From NCBI RefSeq assembly GCF_013697775.1, contig NZ_JACCWG010000293.1, forward strand, positions 1-36,470: DNA of 36,470 nt, in the 5' to 3' direction. Below, piece by piece: positions 16,085-25,400 of the stretch. The notes beneath the pieces are model-generated. The model did no database searches. It was not told the DNA's origin and was given only the letters and a program-made list of their open reading frames with translations. This stretch comes from Ramlibacter sp. (GTDB lineage Bacteria > Pseudomonadota > Gammaproteobacteria > Burkholderiales > Burkholderiaceae_C). The first letter of the stretch is position 1; every line of letters starts with the position of its first letter. A program made the translations under genes and the position numbers.

Positions 16085-17395
16085 CTAAGTGCGCAACTCC
16101 GCAAACACCTCGCGTGCCGCAGATACGGTTTCAGCAATATCGGCACCCGTGTGCGCGGAACTGACGAAACCCGCCTCATACAGCGCTGGCGCGATGTAGA
16201 TGCCCCGGTCCAGCAGCCCGTGGAACAGGCGGCCGAAGCGCGGAGCATCGCTTTTCATCACGGCGGCGTAGTTTTGCGGCAACTGCGGCAAAAGAAAAAA
16301 TCCGAACATGCCGCCTTCGCAGTCGACGCTGAAGTCGATGCCTTCGGCACGCGCCGCTTCGCCAAGGCCGTCCACCAAGTTGCGTGTGCGCGACGCCAGC
16401 GCGTGAAAAAATCGCGGTTGGCTGATCTGTTGCAAAGTGGCCAGACCGCATGCCGTGGCCACCGGATTGCCCGACAAAGTGCCCGCTTGGTACACCGGTC
16501 CGAGCGGCGCCAGATGCTCCATCACGTCGCGCCGGCCGCCGAATGCCGCCAGCGGCATGCCGCCGCCGATCACCTTGCCCAGCACCGTGAGGTCGGGCGC
16601 GAAGCCAGGAATCTGCGCCGCGTACAGGCTCTGCGCGCCGCCCAGCGCGACACGGAAGCCGGTCATGACTTCATCGAACACCAGCAGCGTGCCGTGCCGC
16701 GTGCACAGCTCGCGGCAGCGCCGCATGAAGGGCACGCTGGCGCGCACGAAGTTCATGTTGCCGGCGATCGGTTCGATCATCAGGCAGGCGATGGCGTCGC
16801 CATGCTCGGCGAACGCCTGTTCCAGCTGCTCGATGTTGTTGTACTCCAGCACCAGCGTGTGCTGCACCACCTCGGCGGGCACGCCCGCGCTGGTCGGGTG
16901 GCCAAAGGTGGCGAGGCCCGAGCCGGCCTTCACCAGCAGCGCGTCGGCATGCCCGTGGTAGCAGCCCTCGAATTTGATCAAGAGGCTGCGCCCGGTGGCC
17001 CCGCGCGCCAGGCGGATCGCACTCATCGCGGCCTCGGTGCCCGAGCTGACCAGGCGCAGCATTTCCACCGACGGCACGTGCCGGATGATCTCCTCGGCCA
17101 ACTGCACTTCGCGCTCGGTCGGCGCGCCGAAGGAGAAGCCATCGAGCACCGCGCGCTGCACTGCCTCCACCACCGCGGGATGGCCGTGGCCCAGGATCAT
17201 CGGGCCCCAGGAGCCGATGTAGTCGATGTGGCGCCTGCCGTTGGCGTCCCAGAAGTACGCGCCCTGCGCGCGCTGCACGAAGCGTGGCGTGCCGCCCACC
17301 GCGCGGAAGGCGCGCACCGGCGAATTGACGCCGCCGGGAATCAGCGCGCGGGCGCGGTCGAACAGTTGCTGGTTGCGGTCAGTGCTTGGTGTCAT
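16085..17395 (-). CDS. hemL: Glutamate-1-semialdehyde 2,1-aminomutase
   Basis: This 436-aa PLP enzyme makes 5-aminolevulinate for haem by the C5 pathway. Class-III aminotransferase signatures are clear: [31 protein letters not shown] (PLP phosphate site), [11 protein letters not shown], and [13 protein letters not shown] with the PLP-ring aspartate. The Schiff-base lysine is K274 in [12 protein letters not shown]. The C-terminus ends [13 protein letters not shown]. The ATG at 17395 lies inside the end of the upstream ThiD-type gene (17-bp overlap), so the two are likely co-transcribed. It is complete and of normal length. Confidence 0.96.
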   Translation of the reverse strand: MTPSTDRNQQLFDRARALIPGGVNSPVRAFRAVGGTPRFVQRAQGAYFWDANGRRHIDYIGSWGPMILGHGHPAVVEAVQRAVLDGFSFGAPTEREVQLAEEIIRHVPSVEMLRLVSSGTEAAMSAIRLARGATGRSLLIKFEGCYHGHADALLVKAGSGLATFGHPTSAGVPAEVVQHTLVLEYNNIEQLEQAFAEHGDAIACLMIEPIAGNMNFVRASVPFMRRCRELCTRHGTLLVFDEVMTGFRVALGGAQSLYAAQIPGFAPDLTVLGKVIGGGMPLAAFGGRRDVMEHLAPLGPVYQAGTLSGNPVATACGLATLQQISQPRFFHALASRTRNLVDGLGEAARAEGIDFSVDCEGGMFGFFLLPQLPQNYAAVMKSDAPRFGRLFHGLLDRGIYIAPALYEAGFVSSAHTGADIAETVSAAREVFAELRT

Positions 17396-18326
17396 GGGCT
17401 GGAAGGTCGAAGACGTCCGGGGTGCGGGCCTCGTCGGCGGCCGCATCGTCCTCTTCGGCGTCGCCTTCGGGCTGCGCCCAGAACATGCGGTCGGGAATCA
17501 CGTTGCCCATGCCGGGGCGAAAGCCTCCGTCGAGGCAGCGGTCGAGGTAGCCGAGCGCTTCGCTCGCCGCGGCGGAGAGATCCGCACCGCCCGCGATCAG
17601 CGCCGCGAGTGCCGCCGACAGCGTGTCGCCGGCGCCGGAAAACATGGCGTCGAAGCGTTCGAATTTCTGGCTGGAAAGCACCGCCTGCGGCGTGGCCAGC
17701 ACGTTGTCCACGAACTGGTCGGGCAGCGGCACGCCGGTGACCAGCGTGTAGGGCACGCCCATGTCGGAAGCGGCCTTGGCGATGTCGCGCGCGCTCGGGC
17801 TGCGCTCATTGGCCCATTCGGGCAGCAGCCACCGCCACAGGGTGCTGTGGTTTCCCACCAACACGGTTGTCTGCGGCAGCATGAGTTCGCGGAACGCATC
17901 GAGGTACAGGTCGGCCAGACCTTCTTCGCACCACGACAGGCTGGGCATGTAGGCAATCAGCGGTACGTCTGCATAGTCCGCCGCGATCTCCGCCACCGCG
18001 CTCACCGACTCCGGCGTGCCGAGGAAACCGACCTTGATCACCTGCACGGGAACGTCTTCGAGAATGCCGCGCGCCTGCTCGGCGACGGCGTCCTCGTCGA
18101 GCGGAAAATGGTCGAACACTTCAGCGGTGTCGCGCGCATAAGCGCCGGTGACGATGGGAAGCGGATGGGCGCCGACGGAGGCGATCGCGGTGATGTCTGC
18201 GGCGAGTCCGCCGGCACCGCTCGGGTCGCTTGCGTTGAATGTCATCACGCATGCCGGACCGGCCAACTCGGCGTTAGAGTCGTCGTCTTCGCTGGACGTC
18301 GTGCGAGGTGGATTCGGGTTTGTCAT
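17379..18326 (-). CDS. thiD: ThiD-type hydroxymethylpyrimidine (phosphate) kinase
   Basis: This 315-aa ribokinase-fold kinase has a substrate motif [24 protein letters not shown] (about 31-54), matching the ThiD pattern SDPSGGAGIQADL. An anion-hole/catalytic motif [11 protein letters not shown] (GAGD at 231-234) is also present. ThiD phosphorylates HMP and HMP-P in thiamine synthesis. The first 25 residues (acidic, DDDS) and the last 30 (acidic, [11 protein letters not shown]) are unusual tails. The motif GAGD rather than GTGC is closer to general PfkB kinases, so another pyridoxal- or pyrimidine-type substrate is possible. It overlaps hemL and is divergent from the rubredoxin gene. Confidence 0.82.
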   Translation of the reverse strand: MTNPNPPRTTSSEDDDSNAELAGPACVMTFNASDPSGAGGLAADITAIASVGAHPLPIVTGAYARDTAEVFDHFPLDEDAVAEQARGILEDVPVQVIKVGFLGTPESVSAVAEIAADYADVPLIAYMPSLSWCEEGLADLYLDAFRELMLPQTTVLVGNHSTLWRWLLPEWANERSPSARDIAKAASDMGVPYTLVTGVPLPDQFVDNVLATPQAVLSSQKFERFDAMFSGAGDTLSAALAALIAGGADLSAAASEALGYLDRCLDGGFRPGMGNVIPDRMFWAQPEGDAEEDDAAADEARTPDVFDLPAHDTKH

Positions 18327-18419
18327 AGGCCTTGATCTTCGGCGTGTTGCCACGCTGTGCAATGGTGCACAAAGGGCCTCGATACAATCGTTGCATTCTA
18401 TGCCAAGGGCCTTTAAGCT

Positions 18420-18593
18420 GTGACTGATACAAAAACATGGATGTGTCTGATTTGCGGGTGGATCTACGATGAAGAGGCGGGAGCTCCCGACCACGGCATC
18501 GCACCCGGCACGCCCTGGGAAAAAGTCCCGATGAACTGGACTTGCCCCGAGTGCGGTGCACGCAAGGAGGACTTCGAGATGGTGCAGATTTAA
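18420..18593 (+). CDS. Rubredoxin (57 aa, GTG start)
   Basis: This small one-electron carrier reads VTDTKTWMCLICGWIYDEEAG..., then NWTCPECGARKEDFEMVQI. The iron-binding pairs are C9-x2-C12 and C42-x2-C45, with the conserved tryptophan-rich surroundings and the GIAPGTPWEKVP segment of rubredoxins. I chose the GTG at 18420 because it gives the usual distance to the first cysteine; the next ATG would begin just before it. It lies divergent from thiD and 73 bp before pilG, a placement recurrent in this bacterial group. Its redox partner is not apparent here. Confidence 0.93.
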   Translation: MTDTKTWMCLICGWIYDEEAGAPDHGIAPGTPWEKVPMNWTCPECGARKEDFEMVQI

Positions 18594-18594
18594 G

Positions 18595-18648
18595 GGGGCT
18601 GCGCCGTTACAAATCCGGCAATGCAGCCCCACTGAAGCAGTTACAAAT
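18595..18648 (+). promoter_or_regulatory. Hairpin and GTTACAAAT direct repeats before the pil-chp genes
   Basis: The arms GGGGCTGC (18595-18602) and GCAGCCCC (18623-18630) enclose a smaller GCCG/CGGC stem, directly after the rubredoxin stop. There is no T-run, so it is not a standard terminator. GTTACAAAT occurs twice, at 18606-18614 and 18640-18648, 34 bp apart; one copy is inside the hairpin loop and one after it. It could be a leader or a binding site controlling pilG. Confidence 0.4.
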
Positions 18649-18666
18649 GTTGAGGAGCAGCGCCAA

Positions 18667-19047
18667 GTGAGCACGACGGGATTGAAGGTGTTGGTGATCG
18701 ACGACAGCAACACCATCCGGCGCAGCGCTGAGATTTTCCTGAAGCAGGGCGGCCACGAAGTGATGCTGGCCGAAGACGGTTTCGATGCGCTGGCCAAGGT
18801 CAACGACTATCAACCGAACCTGATCTTCTGCGACATCCTCATGCCCCGCCTGGACGGCTACCAGACCTGCGCGATCATCAAGCGCAACGCCAAGTTCGCC
18901 GGCGTGCCGGTGGTCATGCTCTCGTCGAAGGACGGCGTGTTCGACAAGGCGCGCGGACGCATGGTCGGTTCGCAGGACTACCTCACCAAACCTTTCACCA
19001 AAGACCAGCTGCTGCAGACGGTGCAACAGTTCGGCGCGGCCAAATAA
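18667..19047 (+). CDS. pilG: Twitching-motility response regulator PilG
   Basis: This 126-aa single-domain receiver has the acidic pocket D12-D13 (VIDDSNTIRR), phospho-acceptor D56 (FCDILMPRLDG) and K108 (YLTKPF). In the Pil-Chp pathway PilG is phosphorylated by ChpA and promotes pilus extension. I chose the GTG at 18667 because GAGGAG precedes it at good spacing and it gives the normal N-terminus. It is first of the pilG-H-I-J-chpA cluster. The frame upstream overlaps the rubredoxin gene and is not coding. Confidence 0.92.
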   Translation: MSTTGLKVLVIDDSNTIRRSAEIFLKQGGHEVMLAEDGFDALAKVNDYQPNLIFCDILMPRLDGYQTCAIIKRNAKFAGVPVVMLSSKDGVFDKARGRMVGSQDYLTKPFTKDQLLQTVQQFGAAK

Positions 19048-19070
19048 GCGCCAGAAGGAGTAGAGAAAAG

Positions 19071-19436
19071 ATGGCCATCAGAAAAGTGCTCGTCGTGGAC
19101 GACTCGAAGACGGAGCTGATGTTCATGACGGATCTGCTGCAAAAAAGCGGGTTCGCCGTGAAGACGGCGGAGAACGCGGACGATACCTTCCGCAAGCTGG
19201 CCGAAGAAAAGCCGGACCTGATCCTGATGGACGTGGTGATGCCGGGCCAGAACGGCTTCCAGCTCACGCGCGCCATCACGCGCGATCCGCTTTATGCGGA
19301 TGTGCCGATCATCATGTGCACCAGCAAGAACCAGGAAACCGACAGGGTGTGGGGCATGCGCCAGGGCGCGCGGGACTACATCACCAAGCCGATCGACGCC
19401 GATGAACTGATGGCGAAGATCCGGGCCCTGGGCTGA
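19071..19436 (+). CDS. pilH: Twitching-motility response regulator PilH
   Basis: This 121-aa CheY-like receiver has D10-D11 (VVDDSKTE), phospho-acceptor D54 (LMDVVMPGQNG) and K106 (YITKPID). There is no output domain. In Pseudomonas PilH is the second regulator of the pathway, tied to pilus retraction or acting as a phosphate sink. The start has a clear AAGGAG ribosome-binding site. It lies 23 bp after pilG and 31 bp before pilI. PilG and PilH could in principle be swapped, but order and sequence both support this naming. Confidence 0.91.
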   Translation: MAIRKVLVVDDSKTELMFMTDLLQKSGFAVKTAENADDTFRKLAEEKPDLILMDVVMPGQNGFQLTRAITRDPLYADVPIIMCTSKNQETDRVWGMRQGARDYITKPIDADELMAKIRALG

Positions 19437-19467
19437 GCGGCCCGCAACAGATCCGCACGACAAAACC

Positions 19468-19998
19468 ATGGCCAATCGTGAAGCCCTCCGCGAGCTGCAA
19501 AGCCGGCTGGCCGGCCGCTTGCAGGCAGCCCGCACCGAAGGCGTGCAGGCCTCCTGGCTGGCCGTGGAAGCCGCGAGCCGCAAATACCTGTTTCCGCTCG
19601 CCCAGTCGGGCGAGATCTTTCCATTCGCTTCGACCCAGCCCGTGCCTTACACGCGCGAATGGTTCCTGGGCGTGGCCAACCTGCGCGGCGGCCTGTTCGG
19701 CGTGATCGACCTGGCCAGCTTCGTCGGCGGCAAGCTGCCCGTGCAGCGCTCCGACGCCGGCCGCGCCGAATCCCGGCTGGTCGCGCTCAACACGATGCTG
19801 GACGTCAACTGCGCACTGCTGATCGACCGGCTCGCCGGCCTGCGCGGCCTCGACGCCTTCGCGTCCTCCTCCGAAGCCCCCGAGGGTTCCCCCGATTACT
19901 TTGGCAGCGCTTACACCGATGCCAATGGCGCGTACTGGCAGGAAATCAACCTCCAGACGCTGTCTCAGCAACCCCAATTCCTGAGCATCAGCGCATAG
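19468..19998 (+). CDS. pilI: CheW-like coupling protein PilI
   Basis: This 176-aa adaptor has a CheW-like fold. The sequence [37 protein letters not shown] (about 50-87) matches the CheW core in which a conserved R-G follows a proline-turn. It should link the receptor PilJ to the kinase ChpA at the cell pole. The last 45 residues are variable. It sits between pilH and pilJ as in the Pseudomonas cluster. Confidence 0.88.
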   Translation: MANREALRELQSRLAGRLQAARTEGVQASWLAVEAASRKYLFPLAQSGEIFPFASTQPVPYTREWFLGVANLRGGLFGVIDLASFVGGKLPVQRSDAGRAESRLVALNTMLDVNCALLIDRLAGLRGLDAFASSSEAPEGSPDYFGSAYTDANGAYWQEINLQTLSQQPQFLSISA

Positions 19999-20032
19999 CG
20001 CTCGTCTCGATTTCCCCGGAAGGCTTTGCACC

Positions 20033-22312
20033 ATGTCCGTCGCCGACACACTGAAGAACATCTTTTCCAAAAAACCCGCGGAATCCGATTCGGCGGATGC
20101 GCTCAGCCTGGCCATGCCGGACGCCTCGCTCGACCCGGCCGCTGGCCTGGGCAGCACGCAAGGCCTCCCGGCCATGCCGCCACGCGCCGACAACATCGAG
20201 AACGCCGCGGCCGATTCGCTGTCGTCGGACGAGCCGGCCGGCGCGGAAACCATCTCGGTGCCGCTGCTCGGGCGGCGCACCACGGCAAGCCACCAGCGCA
20301 TCCTGTTCGCCGCGCTGGTCGTCGCGCTGGCGGTGCTGTTCGGCGTGGCCATCTTCGCGGTCAGCCAGGCCGACAAGGTCGCCCAGCAGGTAGCCGGTAC
20401 CGGCCAGTCGCTGATGCAGTCGCAGCGTCTCGCCAAGTCGGTGTCGCAGGCACTGGTGGGCAGCGCGCAGGCCTTCCCCGACGTGAAGGAATCCACCGGC
20501 GTGCTGGCCAAGACGGTGCGCGGCTTGAAGGGCGGCGACGAGCAGTTGCGCCTGCAGCCGGTCGCGCCCGACATGCAGGCCGACCTGGACAAGATCGTTC
20601 CCATGATGGAGCGCGCCGAGAAGAACGCCGGCACCGTCATCGGCCAGGAGAAGATCCTGACGCAGGTGGGCAACGCGCTGCGCACCATCAACCGCCAGTC
20701 GTCCGACCTGCTGGAAATCGCCGAGACGGTGTCCTCGCTCAAGCTGCAGCAGAACGCGCCGCCCGCCGAGATTTCCGCCGCCGGCCAGCTGGTGATGCTG
20801 ACGCAGCGGATCGGCAAGTCGGCCAACGAATTCCTGACCATGGAAGGCGTGTCGCCCGAGGCCGTGTTCCTGCTGGGCAAGGACTTGAACTCGTTCAAGG
20901 AAATCGCGCAGGGCCTGTTGGACGGCAGCCCCGAGCTGCGCCTGACGGCCTCCAAGGACGCCCAGACGCGCGAGCGGCTGGATGCGCTGATGAAGCTGTA
21001 CGAACAGACCCGCTCGCAGGCCGGCGCCATCCTGGGCAACCTGCAGGGCCTGGTGTCCGCGCGTGAAGCGCAGTCGGCCATCATCGCGGACTCCGAGCCG
21101 CTGCGCCGCGCGCTGGAAGACCTGCAGGGCAAGCTGTCCGCGCAGACCGGCCTGGGCGCCGGCGCCGTGGCCGCGCTGATCATCTCCTCGATTTTCGCCA
21201 TCCTGTGCTCGATCGGCTTGGCCACCGTGCAGCTGCAGGACAGCCGCCGTCGCCAGCAGGTCGCGGAATCGCAGCGCCACGAAGCCGAGCGCCAGGAGCA
21301 GGAAGCCAAGCGCGTGAACGACGCCAACCAGGCGGCCATTCTGCGGCTGATGAACGAACTGCAGTCGGTCGCCGAGGGCGACCTGACGCAGGAAGCCACC
21401 GTGACCGAGGACATCACCGGCGCCATCGCCGACTCGGTGAACTACACGGTGGAAGAACTGCGCCAGCTGGTGGGCGCCGTGCAGAGCACGGCCACCAAGG
21501 TGGCGGCGACGACGGCGCAGGTGGAAAGCACCTCCACCGAGCTGCTGGCCGCCTCCACCGAGCAGCTGCGCGAAATTCGCGAAACCGGCCAGTCGGTGCT
21601 CGACATGGCGACCCGAATCAACCAGGTGTCGGGCCAAGCGCAAGAGTCCGCCCAGGTGGCGCGCCAGTCGCTGAAGGCCGCCGAGTCGGGCCTCGCGGCC
21701 GTGCAGAACGCCATCGGCGGCATGAACGCCATCCGCGACCAGATCCAGGAAACCTCCAAGCGGATCAAGCGGCTGGGCGAGTCGTCACAGGAGATCGGTG
21801 AAATCACCGAGCTGATTTCCGACATTACCGAACAGACGAACGTGCTGGCGCTCAACGCCGCCATCCAGGCGGCATCGGCCGGCGAAGCGGGCCGAGGCTT
21901 CTCGGTGGTTGCCGAAGAAGTGCAGCGGCTGGCCGAACGCTCCGCGGACGCCACGCGCCAGATTTCTGCGCTGGTGAAGGCGATTCAGACCGACACGCAG
22001 GATGCGGTGGCCGCCATGGAACGCTCCACGCAGGGTGTGGTGGAAGGGGCCAAGCTGTCCGACAACGCGGGTACCGCGCTGACCGAGATCGACCAGGTGT
22101 CTCGCCGCCTCGCCGAGCTGATCGAGCAGATCTCGGCCTCCGCCTCCAAGGAAGCCGAATCCGCCAACGTGGTGGCCGGCAACATCCAGCACATTTTCGC
22201 GGTGACGGAACAGACCGGCGAAGGCACGCGCTCCACCGCGCAGCAGGTGCGCGAGCTCACGCGCATGGCCGAAGAACTGCGTCAGTCGGTGTCGCGGTTC
22301 AAGATCGCCTGA
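20033..22312 (+). CDS. pilJ: Methyl-accepting chemotaxis receptor PilJ
   Basis: This 759-aa transmembrane receptor has an unusually long cytoplasmic N-terminus of about 88 residues. TM1 is at 90-110, and a helical PilJ-type sensory region spans about 115-370. TM2 is at about 377-398, and a HAMP-like segment follows ([14 protein letters not shown]). The signalling coiled coil has its hairpin tip at about 590-635 ([41 protein letters not shown]). In Pseudomonas PilJ senses pilus-borne signals. It is complete. No CheR or CheB homologue is encoded beside it, so methylation, if any, must rely on genes elsewhere. Confidence 0.94.
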   Translation: MSVADTLKNIFSKKPAESDSADALSLAMPDASLDPAAGLGSTQGLPAMPPRADNIENAAADSLSSDEPAGAETISVPLLGRRTTASHQRILFAALVVALAVLFGVAIFAVSQADKVAQQVAGTGQSLMQSQRLAKSVSQALVGSAQAFPDVKESTGVLAKTVRGLKGGDEQLRLQPVAPDMQADLDKIVPMMERAEKNAGTVIGQEKILTQVGNALRTINRQSSDLLEIAETVSSLKLQQNAPPAEISAAGQLVMLTQRIGKSANEFLTMEGVSPEAVFLLGKDLNSFKEIAQGLLDGSPELRLTASKDAQTRERLDALMKLYEQTRSQAGAILGNLQGLVSAREAQSAIIADSEPLRRALEDLQGKLSAQTGLGAGAVAALIISSIFAILCSIGLATVQLQDSRRRQQVAESQRHEAERQEQEAKRVNDANQAAILRLMNELQSVAEGDLTQEATVTEDITGAIADSVNYTVEELRQLVGAVQSTATKVAATTAQVESTSTELLAASTEQLREIRETGQSVLDMATRINQVSGQAQESAQVARQSLKAAESGLAAVQNAIGGMNAIRDQIQETSKRIKRLGESSQEIGEITELISDITEQTNVLALNAAIQAASAGEAGRGFSVVAEEVQRLAERSADATRQISALVKAIQTDTQDAVAAMERSTQGVVEGAKLSDNAGTALTEIDQVSRRLAELIEQISASASKEAESANVVAGNIQHIFAVTEQTGEGTRSTAQQVRELTRMAEELRQSVSRFKIA

Positions 22313-22330
22313 AGAATGTGACTCCCCCCC

Positions 22331-22400
22331 GAAGCGCCTTCGGCGCTTCCCCCTCGAGGGGGCGCCACCAGTGGCCCGGCAAAGCCGGTTCCACGGTGGC
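22331..22400. repeat. Short palindromic repeat block between pilJ and chpA
   Basis: Two adjacent perfect hairpins, GAAGCGCC-TTC-GGCGCTTC (22331-22349) and CCCCC-TCGA-GGGGG (22349-22362), are followed by CCGGC-AAA-GCCGG. This arrangement is common in intergenic regions of Comamonadaceae (general knowledge). It occupies part of the 155-bp gap and could act as a weak terminator or processing site within the cluster. Confidence 0.65.
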
Positions 22401-22467
22401 CCGCGAAAAATGCAGGGGCGTCTGGTGCGTAGGGGCACGGCGCAGAGGCGAATAGACGGAAGACACA

Positions 22468-25400
22468 ATGGAAGCAGCCCAAGACCTCGATCTGGCGACG
22501 AATGACCTGGGCCCGCTGGCCTGGGTGCTGGACGAATTGCGCAAGTCGCTGGACTCCGCGTCCTCGGCGCTGCGCCGCTTCGTGCGCGACGCCTCGCTCG
22601 CACGCGGGCGCGACATGGCCTCGGTCGACGACGGGCAGCTGCGCATCGCGCGCCAGCACATGCACCAGGCTGTCGGCGCGCTGGAGATGGTCGGGCTCGG
22701 TGCGCCGGCCCACATGCTGCGCGCCATGGAAGGCGCGGTGCAGAAGTTCATCGAGCGCCCCGAGCTGTGCAACGAAACCTCCTCGGCCAAAGTCGAGCGT
22801 GCCGGCTTCGCGCTGACCGAATACCTGGAATCCGTGCTGCTCGGCAAGCAGGTTTCGGCGGTCGCGCTGTTCCCGCAATACAAGGACATCCAGGAGATCG
22901 CCGGCGCCGACCGCAACCACCCGGCCGACCTGTGGATGATCGACTGGCGCTGGATCGAGCCGCAGACGCCGGCCGTGGCGCGCGCGATGGTCTACGACCC
23001 GGCCGTGCGCAGCCGCATGGACCAGGCGGTGCTGCGCATCGTCAAGACGGCCGACGCGCAGGCCGCGCGCGAGCTGGCCGAAACCTGCCTGTCGCTGGCC
23101 GCCTCGCAGTCCGCGCGCCAGCCCAAGATCTTCTGGAAACTCGCGGCCGGCTACTTCGAAGCCATCTCGCTCAAACTGCTGCCGCCCGACGTGTACTCCA
23201 AGCGCGCCGCGTCGCGCGTGCTGCTGCAATACGCCTCGCTCGCCAAGGGCGAGCTCGGCGTGTCGGACCGGCTGGCGCAGGACCTGGTGTTCTTCTGCGC
23301 CCAGGCGGTGCCGGCCACGCCGCTGGAGGCGCCCGCGCTGGCCTCGGTGCGCAGCGCCTACGGGCTGCAGCGCTTCAAGCCGGTGGACTACGCCACCAGT
23401 CCGTTCGGCCGCTTCGATCCGGTGCTGCTGGCGCAAGCGCGCAAGCGCATCGCCGCGGCGCGCGAAAGCTGGTCCGCGCTGTCCGGCGGCGACACCACCA
23501 AGCTCAAGGCGGTGGGCGACCAGTTCAACAACGTGGCCGAATCGCTGGGCAAGCTGTATACGGCCGGTGCGCCGCTGGCGCTGGCGCTGGCCGGCACCGT
23601 CGACACCGTCACGCGCTCTGCCCGTCCGCCCAGCACCGAGCTGGCGATGGAGGTGGCAACCGCCATCCTGTACCTCGAAGCCGTGGTGCAGGACTTCGAT
23701 CCGTCCGATCCGCTGCTGCCCGCGCGTATCGCGCGCCTGGCCGAGCGCCTGGAAACGGTGCGCAGCGGCGGCGCGCCCGAACCGCTCGAAACATGGATGG
23801 AGGAGCTGTACCGCCACGTGAGCGACCGCCAGACCATGGGCAGCGTGGTCGGCGAACTGCGCAGCACCTTGAGCGAGCTGGAAAAGCTGCTCGACCAGTT
23901 CTTCCGCGACCCCAAGAACAAGGCGCCGCTGCGCGACGCACCTTCGCACCTGTCGCAGATGCGCGGCGTGCTGTCGGTGCTGGGCCTGGAGCAGGCCTCG
24001 CACGCCGTGCTGCGCATGCGCGACACGGTGGAGGAAATCATCGTCACGGAAGTCGACGAGCAGCAGGCGCGCGCCGCCGGCACCTTCGACAAGCTGGGCA
24101 ACAACCTCGGCGCCCTCGGCTTCCTGATCGACATGCTGAACTACCAGCCGGCGCTCGCCAAGAAGCTGTTCGTCTACGACGACAGCACCGGAGAGCTGCG
24201 TCCGCTGATGGGCCGTTCGGTCCCGGCGCAGGCGCAAGAGCCGCATCACGAAGACGAGCAGGGCGCGCTGTCCGACCAGGTGAATGCCCTGGTCACCGAG
24301 GCCGGCGAGTCCGGCATGGGGCAGCTCACCGCCAAGCTCGACACCATCGCCACGCAGGCGGTGCTGTCCGAGCACAAGGGCGTGGCCCAGGCCGCGCGCG
24401 ACGTGGCAGCCGCCGTCACCGCGCAGGACAAGGACGCCACCGCCGCCGCGCTCACCCAACTGGCCGCGGCCGTGCAGCCGCCGGTGTCCGCGCCGAAGCC
24501 GGCACCGCAGGCGCAAGCCGATTTCGTGGAAGACGACTTGCGCGACATCTTCCTGGAGGAAGCGCGCGAAGTGGTCGGCACCGGCATGGCCGCCGTCCAG
24601 GCGCTGGCCGCCGAACCGGGCAACCTGGCGGAGATGACTACGCTGCGCCGCGCGTTCCACACGCTCAAGGGCAGCTCGCGCATGGTGGGCCTCACCGTGT
24701 TCGGCGACGCCGCCTGGTCGCTGGAACAGGTGCTCAACACCTGGCTGGCCGACCAGAAGTCTTCCAACGACGACCTGCGCGCGCTGTCGGCCGACGCGCT
24801 GCGCGCATTCGGCAGCTGGGTCGAGGATATCGCCCACAACCGCGACAGCGGCTGGGCAGCCTCCATGTTCATCGGCCCTGCCGATGCGTTGCGCATGGAG
24901 CAGCGCCTGGTGCGCATCCAGGTGCCCCATGCGGGCGACGCCGAGCCCGCCGTGCAAGCGCCGGCCGCGACCGAGCCGATGCCGCTGGACGCGTTCGAGC
25001 CTGCATCGGCCTCCATGCCGGACGCGTTCGACCAGACCATCACCTTCGACCTGGGCGACGCCGGCACCATCGAAGCAGCGGTTGCCGAACCGGTCGCCGA
25101 GCCCGTGGTGGCCGAGGAACTCGACCTGTCGATTCTGGAATTCGCTTCGCCGCTGCCCGTGCAGGCCGAGCCGCCGGCGCCCGCGCCTGCGCCCGCAGTG
25201 AGCCATCCGGCGCTGGAGCGCACGCAAAAGCTCGAACCCATCGCCGTCGAACTGCCGGCCGAGTCGCCGCCCGATTTCGACTTCGAATTCGACATGCCGA
25301 CCGCTCCCGTGGCCGCCGCGCCCGCCGAGCCGCCGCTGGACATCGCCGGCATCGACTTCGACAGCCTGGCCGGAGTGTCCGGTGTCGCCGCCGCGCAGCC

